The notes under the pieces were generated by a model. It did no database searches and had not been told where the DNA came from. It saw only the letters and a list, made by a program, of their open reading frames with translations. Positions 28,096 through 36,944 of a DNA stretch of 64,000 nt are shown here, one piece after another. This stretch comes from Saprospiraceae bacterium. Its GTDB lineage: Bacteria; Bacteroidota; Bacteroidia; Chitinophagales; Saprospiraceae. A program made the translations under genes and the position numbers. The stretch's first letter is position 1. Every line of letters begins with the position of its first letter. The stretch spans positions 1,178,001-1,242,000 of the forward strand of contig JADJXD010000001.1 of the NCBI GenBank assembly GCA_016715985.1, read 5' to 3'.

Positions 28096-29052
28096 ATGAA
28101 ACGGAGACAATATATAAATTTTCTTTTTCTGATAGTAATATTGTTCATATTACAAAGCCAGCTTTGTAGTCAGCAACAACCCATGTTTACAAAATTTGCC
28201 TTTGATAATAATACCGTTTTCAATCCTGCTTCGACTGGCAGAAATAATGTGTGGACAAGCATTCTGGCATACAGAAATCAATGGGCAAGGGTCGAAGGAG
28301 CACCGACTACAACCGTCATAAATCTGGATGGACCAATCCAAAATGACAGAGCCGGTCTTGGAGTAAATATCATGCACGAAAAAATCGGTGTCGATGCTCA
28401 AACTTCTTTTAATGTTAATTATGCATATCATATACGATTGAACCAAAATTCAAAATTATCATTGGGCATGAAAGCCGGGACATTTTTGATAAACAGCAAC
28501 TTTGCCAATATCATCACACCCAATCCTGATCAATTTGATCCCGTTTATGCGGATAATGTATCCTTAAATATACCGTTTGCCGGTATCGGTGCAATGTGGC
28601 ATTCGGATAGATGGTACGCCAGTTTGGGGATGCCGGTCATTGTTGCCGGAGGAAAATCTACCATCGCAAGTGAATCTCCTTTGCTCTATAAACATTATTT
28701 TTTTTCTTCCGGTTATTTGTTGGATATCGGCGATTCACCCTTTCAGGTAAAACCTTTTATATTTGTAAGATATCAGAAGGCGGCTCCGATTCAGGCTGAT
28801 TTGAATGTACAGTTTTGGTATCATGATTTATTTTCTGTGGGTGTATCATACCGGACCGGAGATGCTATTTCAGGAATGGCCGAAATAGCGCTGAACAAAC
28901 AAATTTCACTGTCTTATGCCTATGACCATACGACGTCCAGGTTCAGGGCTATCGGCAGCGGAGCACACGAGATCATTCTGCAATACAGTTTCAGACAGGA
29001 TATCAAAAAAATTCAATCCATTCATAAAATATCCAATCTGAGACGATTTTAA
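28096..29052 (+). CDS. Type IX secretion membrane protein, PorP/SprF family
   Basis: A 318-residue outer-membrane barrel. After a signal peptide ending near LCSQ, it has the family start QQPMFTKFAFDNNTVFNPASTGRNN and the block RNQWARVEGAPTTTVINLDGPI. PorP/SprF proteins are T9SS-associated; SprF-type members are encoded next to, and needed for, secretion or anchoring of proteins with type B sorting domains, such as SprB. Placement 2 bp downstream of the giant type B cargo gene fits that role. It is not the core PorP of the secretion machine, whose neighbours (PorK, L, M, N) are absent. Confidence 0.9.
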   Translation: MKRRQYINFLFLIVILFILQSQLCSQQQPMFTKFAFDNNTVFNPASTGRNNVWTSILAYRNQWARVEGAPTTTVINLDGPIQNDRAGLGVNIMHEKIGVDAQTSFNVNYAYHIRLNQNSKLSLGMKAGTFLINSNFANIITPNPDQFDPVYADNVSLNIPFAGIGAMWHSDRWYASLGMPVIVAGGKSTIASESPLLYKHYFFSSGYLLDIGDSPFQVKPFIFVRYQKAAPIQADLNVQFWYHDLFSVGVSYRTGDAISGMAEIALNKQISLSYAYDHTTSRFRAIGSGAHEIILQYSFRQDIKKIQSIHKISNLRRF

Positions 29053-29062
29053 ATTATTCATA

Positions 29063-30748
29063 ATGACAATAATCAGGATCATTTTATTTTTCATTTTGGC
29101 TGTTTTTCAGCTTCCGGCAATGTGCCAGAATAAATGTCCTAAAGGTGATAAAGCTTACGACAAACTGCAATTTCATAAAGCATCAGAGGCTTACGAAAAA
29201 TGTATAAAATCATCGTTCGATCCTGACATTGCTGCAAAACTGGCCGATTGTTATCACATTCTTGGAAAAACAGCCGAAGCATCTGTTTTATATGAAAAAA
29301 TCATCCAATTTCCGGATATGGATTCGACGAAAGTCAAAAAATTCAGGAGTTTATTAAATAAGCAAAGTAGTGGTTTTTCTGATTCAAAAACATTTGTTTG
29401 GTTTGATAATAACAATCAACCGATTGAAAAGAAATTTACTGTTACACCTGTTTCCTTTAATTCAGCGTTTGCAGATTTCAGTCCGACTTTTTTTAAAAAT
29501 GGAATCGTTTATTCTTCAGCCCGACCAGCCCAAAAAGCGAAAGATCACTTTACCGGACAATTTTTTACCAATCTCTATTTCTTTGACCCGATCACTTTAT
29601 TTTCATCTCCTTTGTCCGAACAATTTTATGAAAAATACAATATCGGGACTTCATGTTTTACTGAAAACGAACAAAACATATATTTCACGGGCAATGATCT
29701 GAGCAAAAATCAGGATAAAGTATTAGTCCTGAAAATTATGTCCAGTACATACAAAGATGGACATTGGTCAAAACCGACTGATTTTCAATACAATACAAAA
29801 AACCACCACGTAGGACATCCGGCTATCAGTCCGAATGGGAAGTGGATGGTATTCAGCTCGAATCTTGAAAAATCATCTGATCTCGATTTATTCATTTGTG
29901 AACATCGGGCTGGACAGTGGTCTATTCCTGTCAGACTACCTTCTCCAATAAACTCATCAGGAAATGAAGCTTTTCCGGTTTTTATAAATGATAGTCTTTT
30001 GATTTACAGTTCGGATTTTATGGGTACACTTGGCGGATTGGATATGATGGCAGCAGATTTCAGAAAAGGACAGTTTACCAATAAAAGAATCCTACCGGCA
30101 CCTTTCAACAGTCCTTATGATGATTATGGACTTATTACGAAAGATAATTTTCAGAGTGGATATTTCACTTCAACCCGTGGGAATGAAGAAGGAATTGAAA
30201 ACATTTATTATTTCGAAACAGCAGAAGAATTATTAGCAGAAACGAATGAATCGGAATCTAAATATGAATCGATATTGGAAGCTGAAATAATTGTCAGCAA
30301 TAATCCGGAAACACCCGCAGATTCAACACCGCGTCAAAAAATAACCGAGGAATCTATTTTCATTACGGAAGAAAATAAAACTATCCTGCCGGATTCTTTT
30401 GTGATTGAAAATCTGTTCTACGATTTTGATAAATGGAATATTCGACCCGATGCGGCATTGGTGCTTGACAATCTGGCTGAAATCCTCCTGCAAAAGAAAA
30501 ATCTGGAAATCGAACTCGAATCACATACGGACTCCCGAGGAAATGATCAGTATAATTTGATACTCTCACAGAAACGTGCAGACTCTGCTGTTGTTTACCT
30601 GAAGAAAAAAGGTGTGGATGTAACAGGCATAAAAGCAATCGGCGCAGGTGAATCCAGATTGGCCAATCACTGTAAAAACGACATTCCGTGCAGTGCCCGC
30701 CTCCACCAGCAAAACCGTCGAACCGTAGTCAGAATTATAAAACAATAG
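29063..30748 (+). CDS. OmpA-family protein with TPR and PD40 propeller repeats (PorE-like)
   Basis: 561 residues with a signal peptide (cut near AMCQ). Domains in order: TPR-like helices (~25-95, DKAYDKLQFHKASEAYEKC), WD40-like PD40 repeats (~130-380, HPAISPNGKWMVFSSN and related blocks), a linker rich in Glu/Ser/Thr, and an OmpA/Pal peptidoglycan-binding domain (~450-561, with YDFDKWNIRPDA and SHTDSRGNDQYNLILSQKRADSAV). PorE, which ties the T9SS to peptidoglycan, has this order plus a carboxypeptidase-regulatory domain that I do not see here. Third gene of the operon, 10 bp after the PorP/SprF gene. Confidence 0.87.
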   Translation: MTIIRIILFFILAVFQLPAMCQNKCPKGDKAYDKLQFHKASEAYEKCIKSSFDPDIAAKLADCYHILGKTAEASVLYEKIIQFPDMDSTKVKKFRSLLNKQSSGFSDSKTFVWFDNNNQPIEKKFTVTPVSFNSAFADFSPTFFKNGIVYSSARPAQKAKDHFTGQFFTNLYFFDPITLFSSPLSEQFYEKYNIGTSCFTENEQNIYFTGNDLSKNQDKVLVLKIMSSTYKDGHWSKPTDFQYNTKNHHVGHPAISPNGKWMVFSSNLEKSSDLDLFICEHRAGQWSIPVRLPSPINSSGNEAFPVFINDSLLIYSSDFMGTLGGLDMMAADFRKGQFTNKRILPAPFNSPYDDYGLITKDNFQSGYFTSTRGNEEGIENIYYFETAEELLAETNESESKYESILEAEIIVSNNPETPADSTPRQKITEESIFITEENKTILPDSFVIENLFYDFDKWNIRPDAALVLDNLAEILLQKKNLEIELESHTDSRGNDQYNLILSQKRADSAVVYLKKKGVDVTGIKAIGAGESRLANHCKNDIPCSARLHQQNRRTVVRIIKQ

Positions 30749-30823
30749 ACAACCTTAACAATACATTGACGTTATTCATGTAACTAAACAGTACCCCAAA
30801 TTGTCTATAACAAAAATAATTCT

Positions 30824-31504
30824 ATGTTCCGTATCGCAATTTTACTAATACTACTTCCCCTGAGCCTGACAATAAGAAGTCAGAATGCTACCTTCTCCAG
30901 CAAAAAAGATATCGATCCCAAAGCCAAACAAATTTTAGACAAGCTCAAAAAACAATATGACAGCTATAAAACGATGGAAGTTAAATTTGAGCTGACACTT
31001 GAATTGCCCGGACAATCACCCGAAATCCAGAAAGGTTCGGTAATACAGGATGGTAAAAAATATCAGGTAAAAATGAATGATCAGGAAATTTATGCTGATG
31101 GAAAAAACGTTTGGGTATATCTCAAAAAAAATAAAGAAGTACAGATTTCAGATATGGACGAGACCGGTGGTTCAGATGTGATGTCACCAAAACAGATGTT
31201 GCGGTTGTATGAAACAGAAAATTTTGTGTATGCTATAACTGCTGAAAAGAACGATGGCGGAAAACAAGTCGTTGATATTGAATTCAAACCGTTGGATAAA
31301 AAATCAGAATACACAAAAATGCGTCTAAGTGTTGACAAGAAAGAAAATAAAATGTTATCTTTACATATCTTTTCGAGAGACGGTTCCAGATATACGTTGA
31401 AAGTAAACGATATCTTATCTAATAAAACGTATGACCCCACTATTTTCAGCTTTAATCCAAAAGCTTATCCGGGTGTGCATATTGAAGATCTGAGAATTGA
31501 TTAA
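30824..31504 (+). CDS. lolA: Outer-membrane lipoprotein carrier LolA
   Basis: 226 residues with a signal peptide ending near TIRSQN. The mature protein has the half-barrel pattern of LolA, which carries lipoproteins across the periplasm: KAKQILDKLKKQYDSYKTMEVKFEL at the start, IQKGSVIQDGKKYQVKMNDQEIYADGKNVWVYLKK in the middle, and DGSRYTLKVNDI near the end. Bacteroidota LolA works without LolB. It has its own intrinsic terminator and is 75 bp downstream of the T9SS operon, so it may be read through or independent. Confidence 0.85.
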   Translation: MFRIAILLILLPLSLTIRSQNATFSSKKDIDPKAKQILDKLKKQYDSYKTMEVKFELTLELPGQSPEIQKGSVIQDGKKYQVKMNDQEIYADGKNVWVYLKKNKEVQISDMDETGGSDVMSPKQMLRLYETENFVYAITAEKNDGGKQVVDIEFKPLDKKSEYTKMRLSVDKKENKMLSLHIFSRDGSRYTLKVNDILSNKTYDPTIFSFNPKAYPGVHIEDLRID

Positions 31505-31536
31505 TAGAACCAATTCAGTACTCAGTTTACCAACCA

Positions 31537-31576
31537 GCGATTCTTGGCATCAACCACTAAGAATCGCTTTTTTTTT
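31537..31576 (+). terminator. Intrinsic terminator after lolA
   Basis: GCGATTCTT (31537-31545) pairs with AAGAATCGC (31559-31567) and is followed by nine T residues. It lies directly before the pseudouridine synthase gene, whose ATG at 31587 follows at once. Confidence 0.85.
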
Positions 31577-31586
31577 ATAAACAAAG

Positions 31587-32282
31587 ATGGAAATACTTTT
31601 TGAAGACGACTTCCTGATTGCCGTCAATAAACCGCACGGAGTTTTTGTTCACAGATCTTCCTTGGATAAAGAAGCTGATGTATTTGTTCTGCAACAGGTG
31701 CGGGATTATGTCGGATCTTTTGTACATCTCGTCCACAGATTGGACCGGAAGACATCCGGGGTGCTATTATTAGCGAAATCGGCAGAAATACATTCTGAAA
31801 TGAGTAAAGCCTTCGCCGGTCGGGAGGTCAGCAAAAAGTATCTGGCTATCGTTAGAGGATATACTGAAGATGCAGGTATGATTGACTATGCCATTACCAA
31901 TGACAGAGGAAAACTTCAGGATGCAGAAACACACTATAAAACCATCGACCGAACGGAAATCAATATTTCTTCCGGAAAATTTCCGACTTCAAGATATTCT
32001 TTGGTAGAACTTTCGCCTGTCACCGGTCGTCAACATCAATTGCGCAAACACATGTCCCACATCTTCCACCCTATCATCGGCGACAGACCACACGGCTGCA
32101 ATAAACAGAATAAATTTTTTCTGGAACACTTCAAAATGGACACCATGTTGCTGCATGCTTCCTATCTCGAATTTATACATCCTATTGGACAAAATACTGT
32201 TCAGATATCCTGTCCTGTGCAGGATGAATTCAGAAGGATGATCGCTGAACTTGGGTTTCAGCTAAAAGCAAACAAATTGTAA
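31587..32282 (+). CDS. RluA-family pseudouridine synthase (TruC-like)
   Basis: 231 residues, without an N-terminal S4 domain. The catalytic motif HRLDRKTSGVLLLAK (residues ~48-62) contains the Asp that attacks uridine C1'; the later block TGRQHQLRKHMSHI is the RluA-class substrate loop. Length and lack of S4 make it closest to TruC (tRNA U65) among the class, but the target is unproven. The lolA terminator ends 10 bp upstream, so it needs read-through or its own promoter, which I could not place. Confidence 0.88.
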   Translation: MEILFEDDFLIAVNKPHGVFVHRSSLDKEADVFVLQQVRDYVGSFVHLVHRLDRKTSGVLLLAKSAEIHSEMSKAFAGREVSKKYLAIVRGYTEDAGMIDYAITNDRGKLQDAETHYKTIDRTEINISSGKFPTSRYSLVELSPVTGRQHQLRKHMSHIFHPIIGDRPHGCNKQNKFFLEHFKMDTMLLHASYLEFIHPIGQNTVQISCPVQDEFRRMIAELGFQLKANKL

Positions 32283-32332
32283 CTTCAGAATTTTTAAAAC
32301 TTGTATATCTTTACAGAGATTTACCTCTGCTG

Positions 32333-32356
32333 GCGCAAGTTTGCAACTTGTGCAGA
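32333..32356. repeat. Solo palindrome of the dispersed element
   Basis: GGCGCAAGTTTGCAACTTGTGC in CTGCTGGCGCAAGTTTGCAA is the terminal palindrome of the ~270-bp element, with no element attached. It lies between the convergent pseudouridine synthase and DUF1501 genes. Confidence 0.7.
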
Positions 32357-32462
32357 TACGTTTTATTTGTTTGGTTAGGATATGTATGAATCATGTAACA
32401 ATAATCTATGAGTACTAAATATAAATTTTTGGACACTGATGGATTGTATTTTGTCACTTTTG

Positions 32463-34094
32463 TTATTTCACCATAAATTTACCACTCACCATACTTCTTC
32501 CACTCCTTATTCGGTACACATACATCGCTGCTGTCAGTCCGAAATTTTGATTAATAAATACTTCCTCATGCGGGCCTTCTAACTGATACTCATTGACCAA
32601 GGTTGTAATTTTTTGACCCATAATCGTATAAATATCCACTACAATATTACCGGGTCTGGATAATTCATAATATATGGTATAGGAACCATTAGCATTCATT
32701 CTTGCCTGATGTTTGAAAGTTAAGGTCAATGAAGAAACTACACTACTGGAACCTAAACAATCAAACCCAAGTTCAGGAATTCTTTCATAGGTATCATCCA
32801 ATATATTATCAACGGAAGCAGCATCTATACAAAGCCAGGATTCCAGTAAAGTAGCATAAATGGACCTGAAGTCTGTTTCAAATTTCAGATTTCCATTTGC
32901 ATCGACATCTTCTAAATCCGGATTTTTACCAAGAATGGCATTCCCTACCAGTGCAGGCCCAAAAAACATTACAGGAGCTGCTGTGCCGTGGTCTGTGCCT
33001 CCACCATTTTCTTTGATGCGTCTTCCGAATTCTGAAAAAGTCATTGAAAGGACATCATTTGCTTTTTCATCAGCTTCGAGATCAGCATAAAAATCAGTCA
33101 CAGCAGAAGCAATATTATTCATGAGAGTGGGATGATTGATATTCTGATTTTCATGCGTATCAAAACCATCTAACGTCACCATATATAGTCGGGTACCCAG
33201 ATTTCCTTTTATCAACCTGGCGACAATCGCCAGTTGTCTGCTTAGTTCATTCCCGCTGTATGCTACAGAATTGGATGCAGCACTATAAGCATTAGCAATA
33301 GTAGGAGCATATTTATAAGTAATGTTAAGGATCGACCTTAAATAACCCACCTGCTCGCCATAATAACAATCATCCGGTAGATTTACGGTATCGTATATAA
33401 ATCCGTTTTCTGCAACTTCTAACAACTTATCCGGCGTATTAAAATTGACGGCAAGGTCTATTCTATCAGGATTCTGATAGGTAATACTGCTGCCACTACT
33501 TATTTTGATAGCACCCGGCACATCCGGCAGATTAGTTAAATAATCGGGATTTTGACTCAACATATACCGACCTAACCATCCTGATTTATCTCCATCCAAT
33601 ACTATATTTTCATTTGCTGAATTCCAGATATCCGATGAAGTAAAATGTGATAAATTATGATCCGGATAGCCAACAGAATTCATTATTTTCATAGCACCAT
33701 TGTCCCACATGGACTTTAATCCGGACATAGTTTTCGGTATGGCAAAAGCACCATCATTGCCTAAACCTATCAAATCATTCTGATTGATGGCAATAGTTGG
33801 CCTATTGGTTTTATAAGTTCCATAATCAAAAGTAGGTACTATCATATTGAGACCATCATTACCCCCTTTCAGCCTGATGAGCACAAGGATTCTATTAGTA
33901 TTTCCACCCGAAAGAAAATTTAAGGGTGCAGCTGTTAAAGCAGAAATGCCAAATTCGCCTAATCCTAAGCCAATACCTCCTGCCATTCCGATGGTCTGTA
34001 AAAAACTTCGCCTGCTCCACAGTTTATGATCATGGTTATGCGCCTGAAGATCTGAGAGATCCGTTACTCTTTTATTATTTTTGTGATTGGTCAT
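32463..34094 (-). CDS. DUF1501 protein with Tat-like signal and T9SS type A sorting domain
   Basis: 543 residues. The N-terminus has a twin-arginine motif (WSRRSFLQTIGMAGG, Arg-Arg at ~28-29), as is usual for DUF1501, a family of the alkaline phosphatase-like/sulfatase fold with unknown substrate. The central part has the DUF1501 blocks IRLKGGNDGLNM and LDGFDTHENQ, and SEFGRRIKENGGGTDHG. The last ~75 residues are a T9SS type A sorting domain (VVDIYTIMGQKI... AMYVYRIRSG... GKFMVK). It follows the DUF1800 gene by 6 bp; this pair is common in Bacteroidota and Planctomycetota. Confidence 0.9.
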   Translation of the reverse strand: MTNHKNNKRVTDLSDLQAHNHDHKLWSRRSFLQTIGMAGGIGLGLGEFGISALTAAPLNFLSGGNTNRILVLIRLKGGNDGLNMIVPTFDYGTYKTNRPTIAINQNDLIGLGNDGAFAIPKTMSGLKSMWDNGAMKIMNSVGYPDHNLSHFTSSDIWNSANENIVLDGDKSGWLGRYMLSQNPDYLTNLPDVPGAIKISSGSSITYQNPDRIDLAVNFNTPDKLLEVAENGFIYDTVNLPDDCYYGEQVGYLRSILNITYKYAPTIANAYSAASNSVAYSGNELSRQLAIVARLIKGNLGTRLYMVTLDGFDTHENQNINHPTLMNNIASAVTDFYADLEADEKANDVLSMTFSEFGRRIKENGGGTDHGTAAPVMFFGPALVGNAILGKNPDLEDVDANGNLKFETDFRSIYATLLESWLCIDAASVDNILDDTYERIPELGFDCLGSSSVVSSLTLTFKHQARMNANGSYTIYYELSRPGNIVVDIYTIMGQKITTLVNEYQLEGPHEEVFINQNFGLTAAMYVYRIRSGRSMVSGKFMVK

Positions 34095-34100
34095 TGCTGT

Positions 34101-35597
34101 TTATTTTAATTGAAATTCAGGTAAACTGGCCAGATGAATGATTAAAAAAACTACCTGAGCCGGTGCATATTCCCAATCCAGATTCCACAGACCGGATGCA
34201 AAATAATTTTCAGGAATTTCTGCTTTAAATGAAGCTAATGCTTCATCATAATCCGATTGATTTTGCAAACCATTTGGTAATAAATAATCAACAATGGCCT
34301 GACAAACAATAGCAGGATCTGTTTCTGAGCTGCTTACAAGTCCTTTAGCCAAAGTCCTGAATTCTTCCACCATATTATTGTTTTTGGTGTAGTTATAATA
34401 AATGATATTCAATATACCTTCAGCCCGATAAGGAAAAGATCCTGTAGTAATCCAATCCCTGTTGCCTTTCCATCCGGCCACATCAGTGGGATTAAACACT
34501 TGTTGGTTAAATTCACTGGTACTTATACCTAAAAGATAGAGTAAATCTTTATCTTCAGGATATCCGATTTCATTTAAAAATGTTAAGAAGTATTCAATGT
34601 GTCCGGGTATAATAGTTCCTACTGAATGATCATCAAAAAAATGTTCACTACTCAATAATGCTTTCATTAATGGGGCAATCTCAAAATTATTATCTCTAAA
34701 TACTTTGGCCAACAGCTTGACCATATCTTCATTGACATCCGGATTTATAAAGTTGGCATACAGTTTTCGGGAAATAAATTCACTGATTTCAATTCCTCTT
34801 TCATTGAATAAAATATCTATAACATCACTATATCCCCAATTTCCGGTTTTACCGAAAATAGTCTTCTGACCAGAATCCCAGAATGGTTGAATAAATGTGA
34901 CATTTCCACAAAGATTGGTCTGATCTATGCCATTCCATCCGGTTATGGCCCGTGCTATATTGGCAATATCTGTCTGAGTGTATCCATTGTCCACTCCTAA
35001 TGAAAAAAGTTCCAGCAATTCACGGGCATAGTTTTCGTTAGGTTGAAATCTGGTGTTTTGAATATTATTCAGAAAAACAAGCATGGCCGGAGTTATTCCT
35101 ATCTCATATATGAAAGTTTTAAAATTACCCAAGGCGTGCTTTTGTAATAAAAAATGATATTTGTGCATCCAGGAAGGACAAAAGTAAGAATCGATCTTTG
35201 TAACAAAGTGATTACCCCAAAACCAGGACATACGATCACGCAATCCGTTCCTTTTCATGTCCACGATCCATTGAGTACTCCACTCAAGGATTTGATTACC
35301 TATTTGAGTATTTCGAACTTCAGGAACTGAACTGTAATTACTTAAAGTCCAGTTTGCCCATAAAGGTGGTGATGTTAATGGAAGCGCTACAGCAATATCC
35401 ACCATATTGTTAACAACATCTACAGGATTTAAGGTTATACTTGTGTTTATAGTATTCAAATTTGCCCCGAAAGTAGTTCTTCTGAACAAATGGATTGCTT
35501 TTCTTCTATCCCAAGGTTTTTCTGCGGTCGGTAGGAAAGGGTTTAAATTTAATTCAGCACATGTTTCCATAAGAATTAATTTGTCAATTAAATTCAA
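34101..35597 (-). CDS. DUF1800 domain protein
   Basis: 498 residues starting MNLIDKLILMETCAELNLNP; no signal peptide is visible. The DUF1800 start AIHLFRRTTFGANLN (~34-48), the middle block NENYARELLELFSLGVDNGYTQ and PEKDLLYLLG-type helices are clear. Function is unknown; the family is nearly always paired with DUF1501, as here (6 bp apart, same operon), and the two are likely to form one secreted complex. How this protein leaves the cytoplasm without a leader is open; it may use its Tat-exported partner. The start could lie a little upstream, but no better Met exists. Confidence 0.88.
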   Translation of the reverse strand: MNLIDKLILMETCAELNLNPFLPTAEKPWDRRKAIHLFRRTTFGANLNTINTSITLNPVDVVNNMVDIAVALPLTSPPLWANWTLSNYSSVPEVRNTQIGNQILEWSTQWIVDMKRNGLRDRMSWFWGNHFVTKIDSYFCPSWMHKYHFLLQKHALGNFKTFIYEIGITPAMLVFLNNIQNTRFQPNENYARELLELFSLGVDNGYTQTDIANIARAITGWNGIDQTNLCGNVTFIQPFWDSGQKTIFGKTGNWGYSDVIDILFNERGIEISEFISRKLYANFINPDVNEDMVKLLAKVFRDNNFEIAPLMKALLSSEHFFDDHSVGTIIPGHIEYFLTFLNEIGYPEDKDLLYLLGISTSEFNQQVFNPTDVAGWKGNRDWITTGSFPYRAEGILNIIYYNYTKNNNMVEEFRTLAKGLVSSSETDPAIVCQAIVDYLLPNGLQNQSDYDEALASFKAEIPENYFASGLWNLDWEYAPAQVVFLIIHLASLPEFQLK

Positions 35598-35910
35598 AAA
35601 TAAAGGATTTGTATGTGATTGTCAATAGTTGACGAAAAAAAGATTTTAGAAGTTACTTCCAAAGAATTAATAACCTTTTTATTTAAAAGACTGCTGCTAT
35701 CAAATGAAATTGAAAATTTAAAAATGTATGGAATCAAAGCTACATTTCAGTGACTTGAAAGTGATCGAAGACTTCGACCAATGTGGTGAAGAATATAAAT
35801 CAATTTATAGATTACATGCATTTCTCATATAAATAGACTATCTTTGTTAATACATGGTTTCCGACCCATACTTTAAATAATTCTTTTTCTTAATTTATTA
35901 AATATTTAAA
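35598..35910. other. Intergenic region between divergent DUF1800 and BclA-like genes
   Basis: No gene. TATCTTTG at 35839-35846 is a probable -7 box for the plus-strand gene at 35911, giving a leader of ~58 nt; no convincing -33 box is seen. A GATCGAAGACTTCGACCA near 35762-35779 is a small palindrome that recurs in a similar form near 36837. Confidence 0.5.
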
Positions 35911-36516
35911 ATGAATAACTTAAGTGTTTTTATTTTTAAAGGTCGGCTATGCACAATCTTTTTTATCTTATTATTAACTTTCAATTTGACATCACAAAAC
36001 AGAGTTGAAGTTATCGGACAAATCAAAATTACAGGCGGATCCCCCGGCGCAGGTAAAGTTCTCACTTCAGACGATGTTGGATTAGCTACCTGGGAAAATC
36101 CGTCAGGAGTCACCAGCCAATATGCCTATATTTATAATTTGGCTCCTCAGACTGTGCCAATTGAAGTTGACCTTAGCTTTGATAGCAACGGAATATTAAC
36201 TTCAGGCTTTTCACACACGCTAAACTCTTCCCAGATTACTATTCTAAATTCAGGCACTTACAAAGTTAACTTTTCCGTTTCCGGAACAGAATCAAACCAG
36301 TTTGCTTTATTTTTAAATGGTACGGTGTTGTCCGGAGGAATTTATGGAAGTGGTGCCGGAACTCAGCAAAATAATGGTCAGCTGATTTTTCTTGCATCAC
36401 CGGGAGATGTAGTTTCGCTTAGAAATCACTCTTCAGCTGCGGCAGTTACTCTAGCCTCATTTATCGGCGGTACAGAGGCGAATGTTAATGCTTCTGTAAT
36501 TATTGAGAAGCTTTAA
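35911..36516 (+). CDS. Secreted protein with BclA/C1q-like C-terminal domain
   Basis: 201 residues with a signal peptide (IFFILLLTFNLTSQ). The first mature part (GQIKITGGSPGAGKVLTSDD, then GLATWENPSG) is the short tail-fibre-like linker found in many Bacteroidota surface proteins. Residues ~75-201 resemble the trimeric C1q/TNF-like C-terminal domain of the Bacillus exosporium protein BclA: an INSGTYKVNFSVSG-type core strand, a glycine-rich middle and a closing SVIIEKL, close to the SIIIEK ending of BclA. No collagen-like GXY repeat is present. The resemblance is by memory and pattern; a structural role at the cell surface is inference. Confidence 0.6.
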   Translation: MNNLSVFIFKGRLCTIFFILLLTFNLTSQNRVEVIGQIKITGGSPGAGKVLTSDDVGLATWENPSGVTSQYAYIYNLAPQTVPIEVDLSFDSNGILTSGFSHTLNSSQITILNSGTYKVNFSVSGTESNQFALFLNGTVLSGGIYGSGAGTQQNNGQLIFLASPGDVVSLRNHSSAAAVTLASFIGGTEANVNASVIIEKL

Positions 36517-36552
36517 CTTGTTGAAGTAAGTAGATTATCATAAATTCGAGAA

Positions 36553-36672
36553 AATTTTGTCATGATTTTTGCATTTTTTGGCAAAAATCACGCCAAAATT
36601 AGGAACTATTTCCTTTTTTGACCCTGGGTTGAAACCCAGGGCTATAAATATTATACCCCTCTGGGGAATTTC
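36553..36672. repeat. Composite hairpin repeat, copy 2
   Basis: Same order as copy 1: GATTTTTGC...GGCAAAAATC hairpin, CCCTGGGTT...AACCCAGGG hairpin, then the conserved GCTATAAATATTATACCCC and a final CCCCTCTGGGG. It starts 36 bp after the BclA-like gene's stop and occupies most of the 428-bp gap up to 36944. It lacks the 25-bp insert of copy 1. Confidence 0.85.
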
Positions 36673-36751
36673 ATATCCAATTTCAGTTATGGCTTTTGCA
36701 TATTTTATTGCAAATGAATGCTTTATTCATCGAACTTACATTAATGTAAAT

Positions 36752-36802
36752 AAGGCACAAGTTGCATTTATCAGGCTTGAAACAGACTGAAACTTGCGCC
36801 AG
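36752..36802. repeat. Solo ~50-bp end unit of the dispersed element, inverted
   Basis: GGCACAAGTTGCATTTATCA...GAAACTTGCGCCAGCA is the reverse complement of the first ~47 bp of the elements at 9215 and 11283, bounded by the same inverted ends, but without the rest of the element. Confidence 0.75.
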
Positions 36803-36869
36803 CATTGAACGAATTAAAAATTCTTAATGTATTGGATCGAAGTCACAGACTTCGACCATCGATGGATAT

Positions 36870-36914
36870 AAAAAACAAAAAGCCACAGAACAAAAAAAAG
36901 TTGTGTGGCTTTTG
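36870..36914 (-). terminator. Terminator hairpin after the TonB-type barrel gene
   Basis: AAAAGCCACA (36877-36886) pairs with TGTGGCTTTT (36904-36913); on the minus strand it continues into TTTTTGTTTTTT. It stands ~30 bp beyond the barrel gene's stop and may act on both strands. Confidence 0.75.
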
Positions 36915-36944
36915 TATTTAACAGCGTAGTGTAAAATTATCACA

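Noticed and set aside
36833..36860. Palindrome GATCGAAGTC...GACTTCGACC as an operator
   Set aside because: A similar word near 35762 and the general frequency of such words between Bacteroidota genes make it look like a minor repeat rather than a regulator site.
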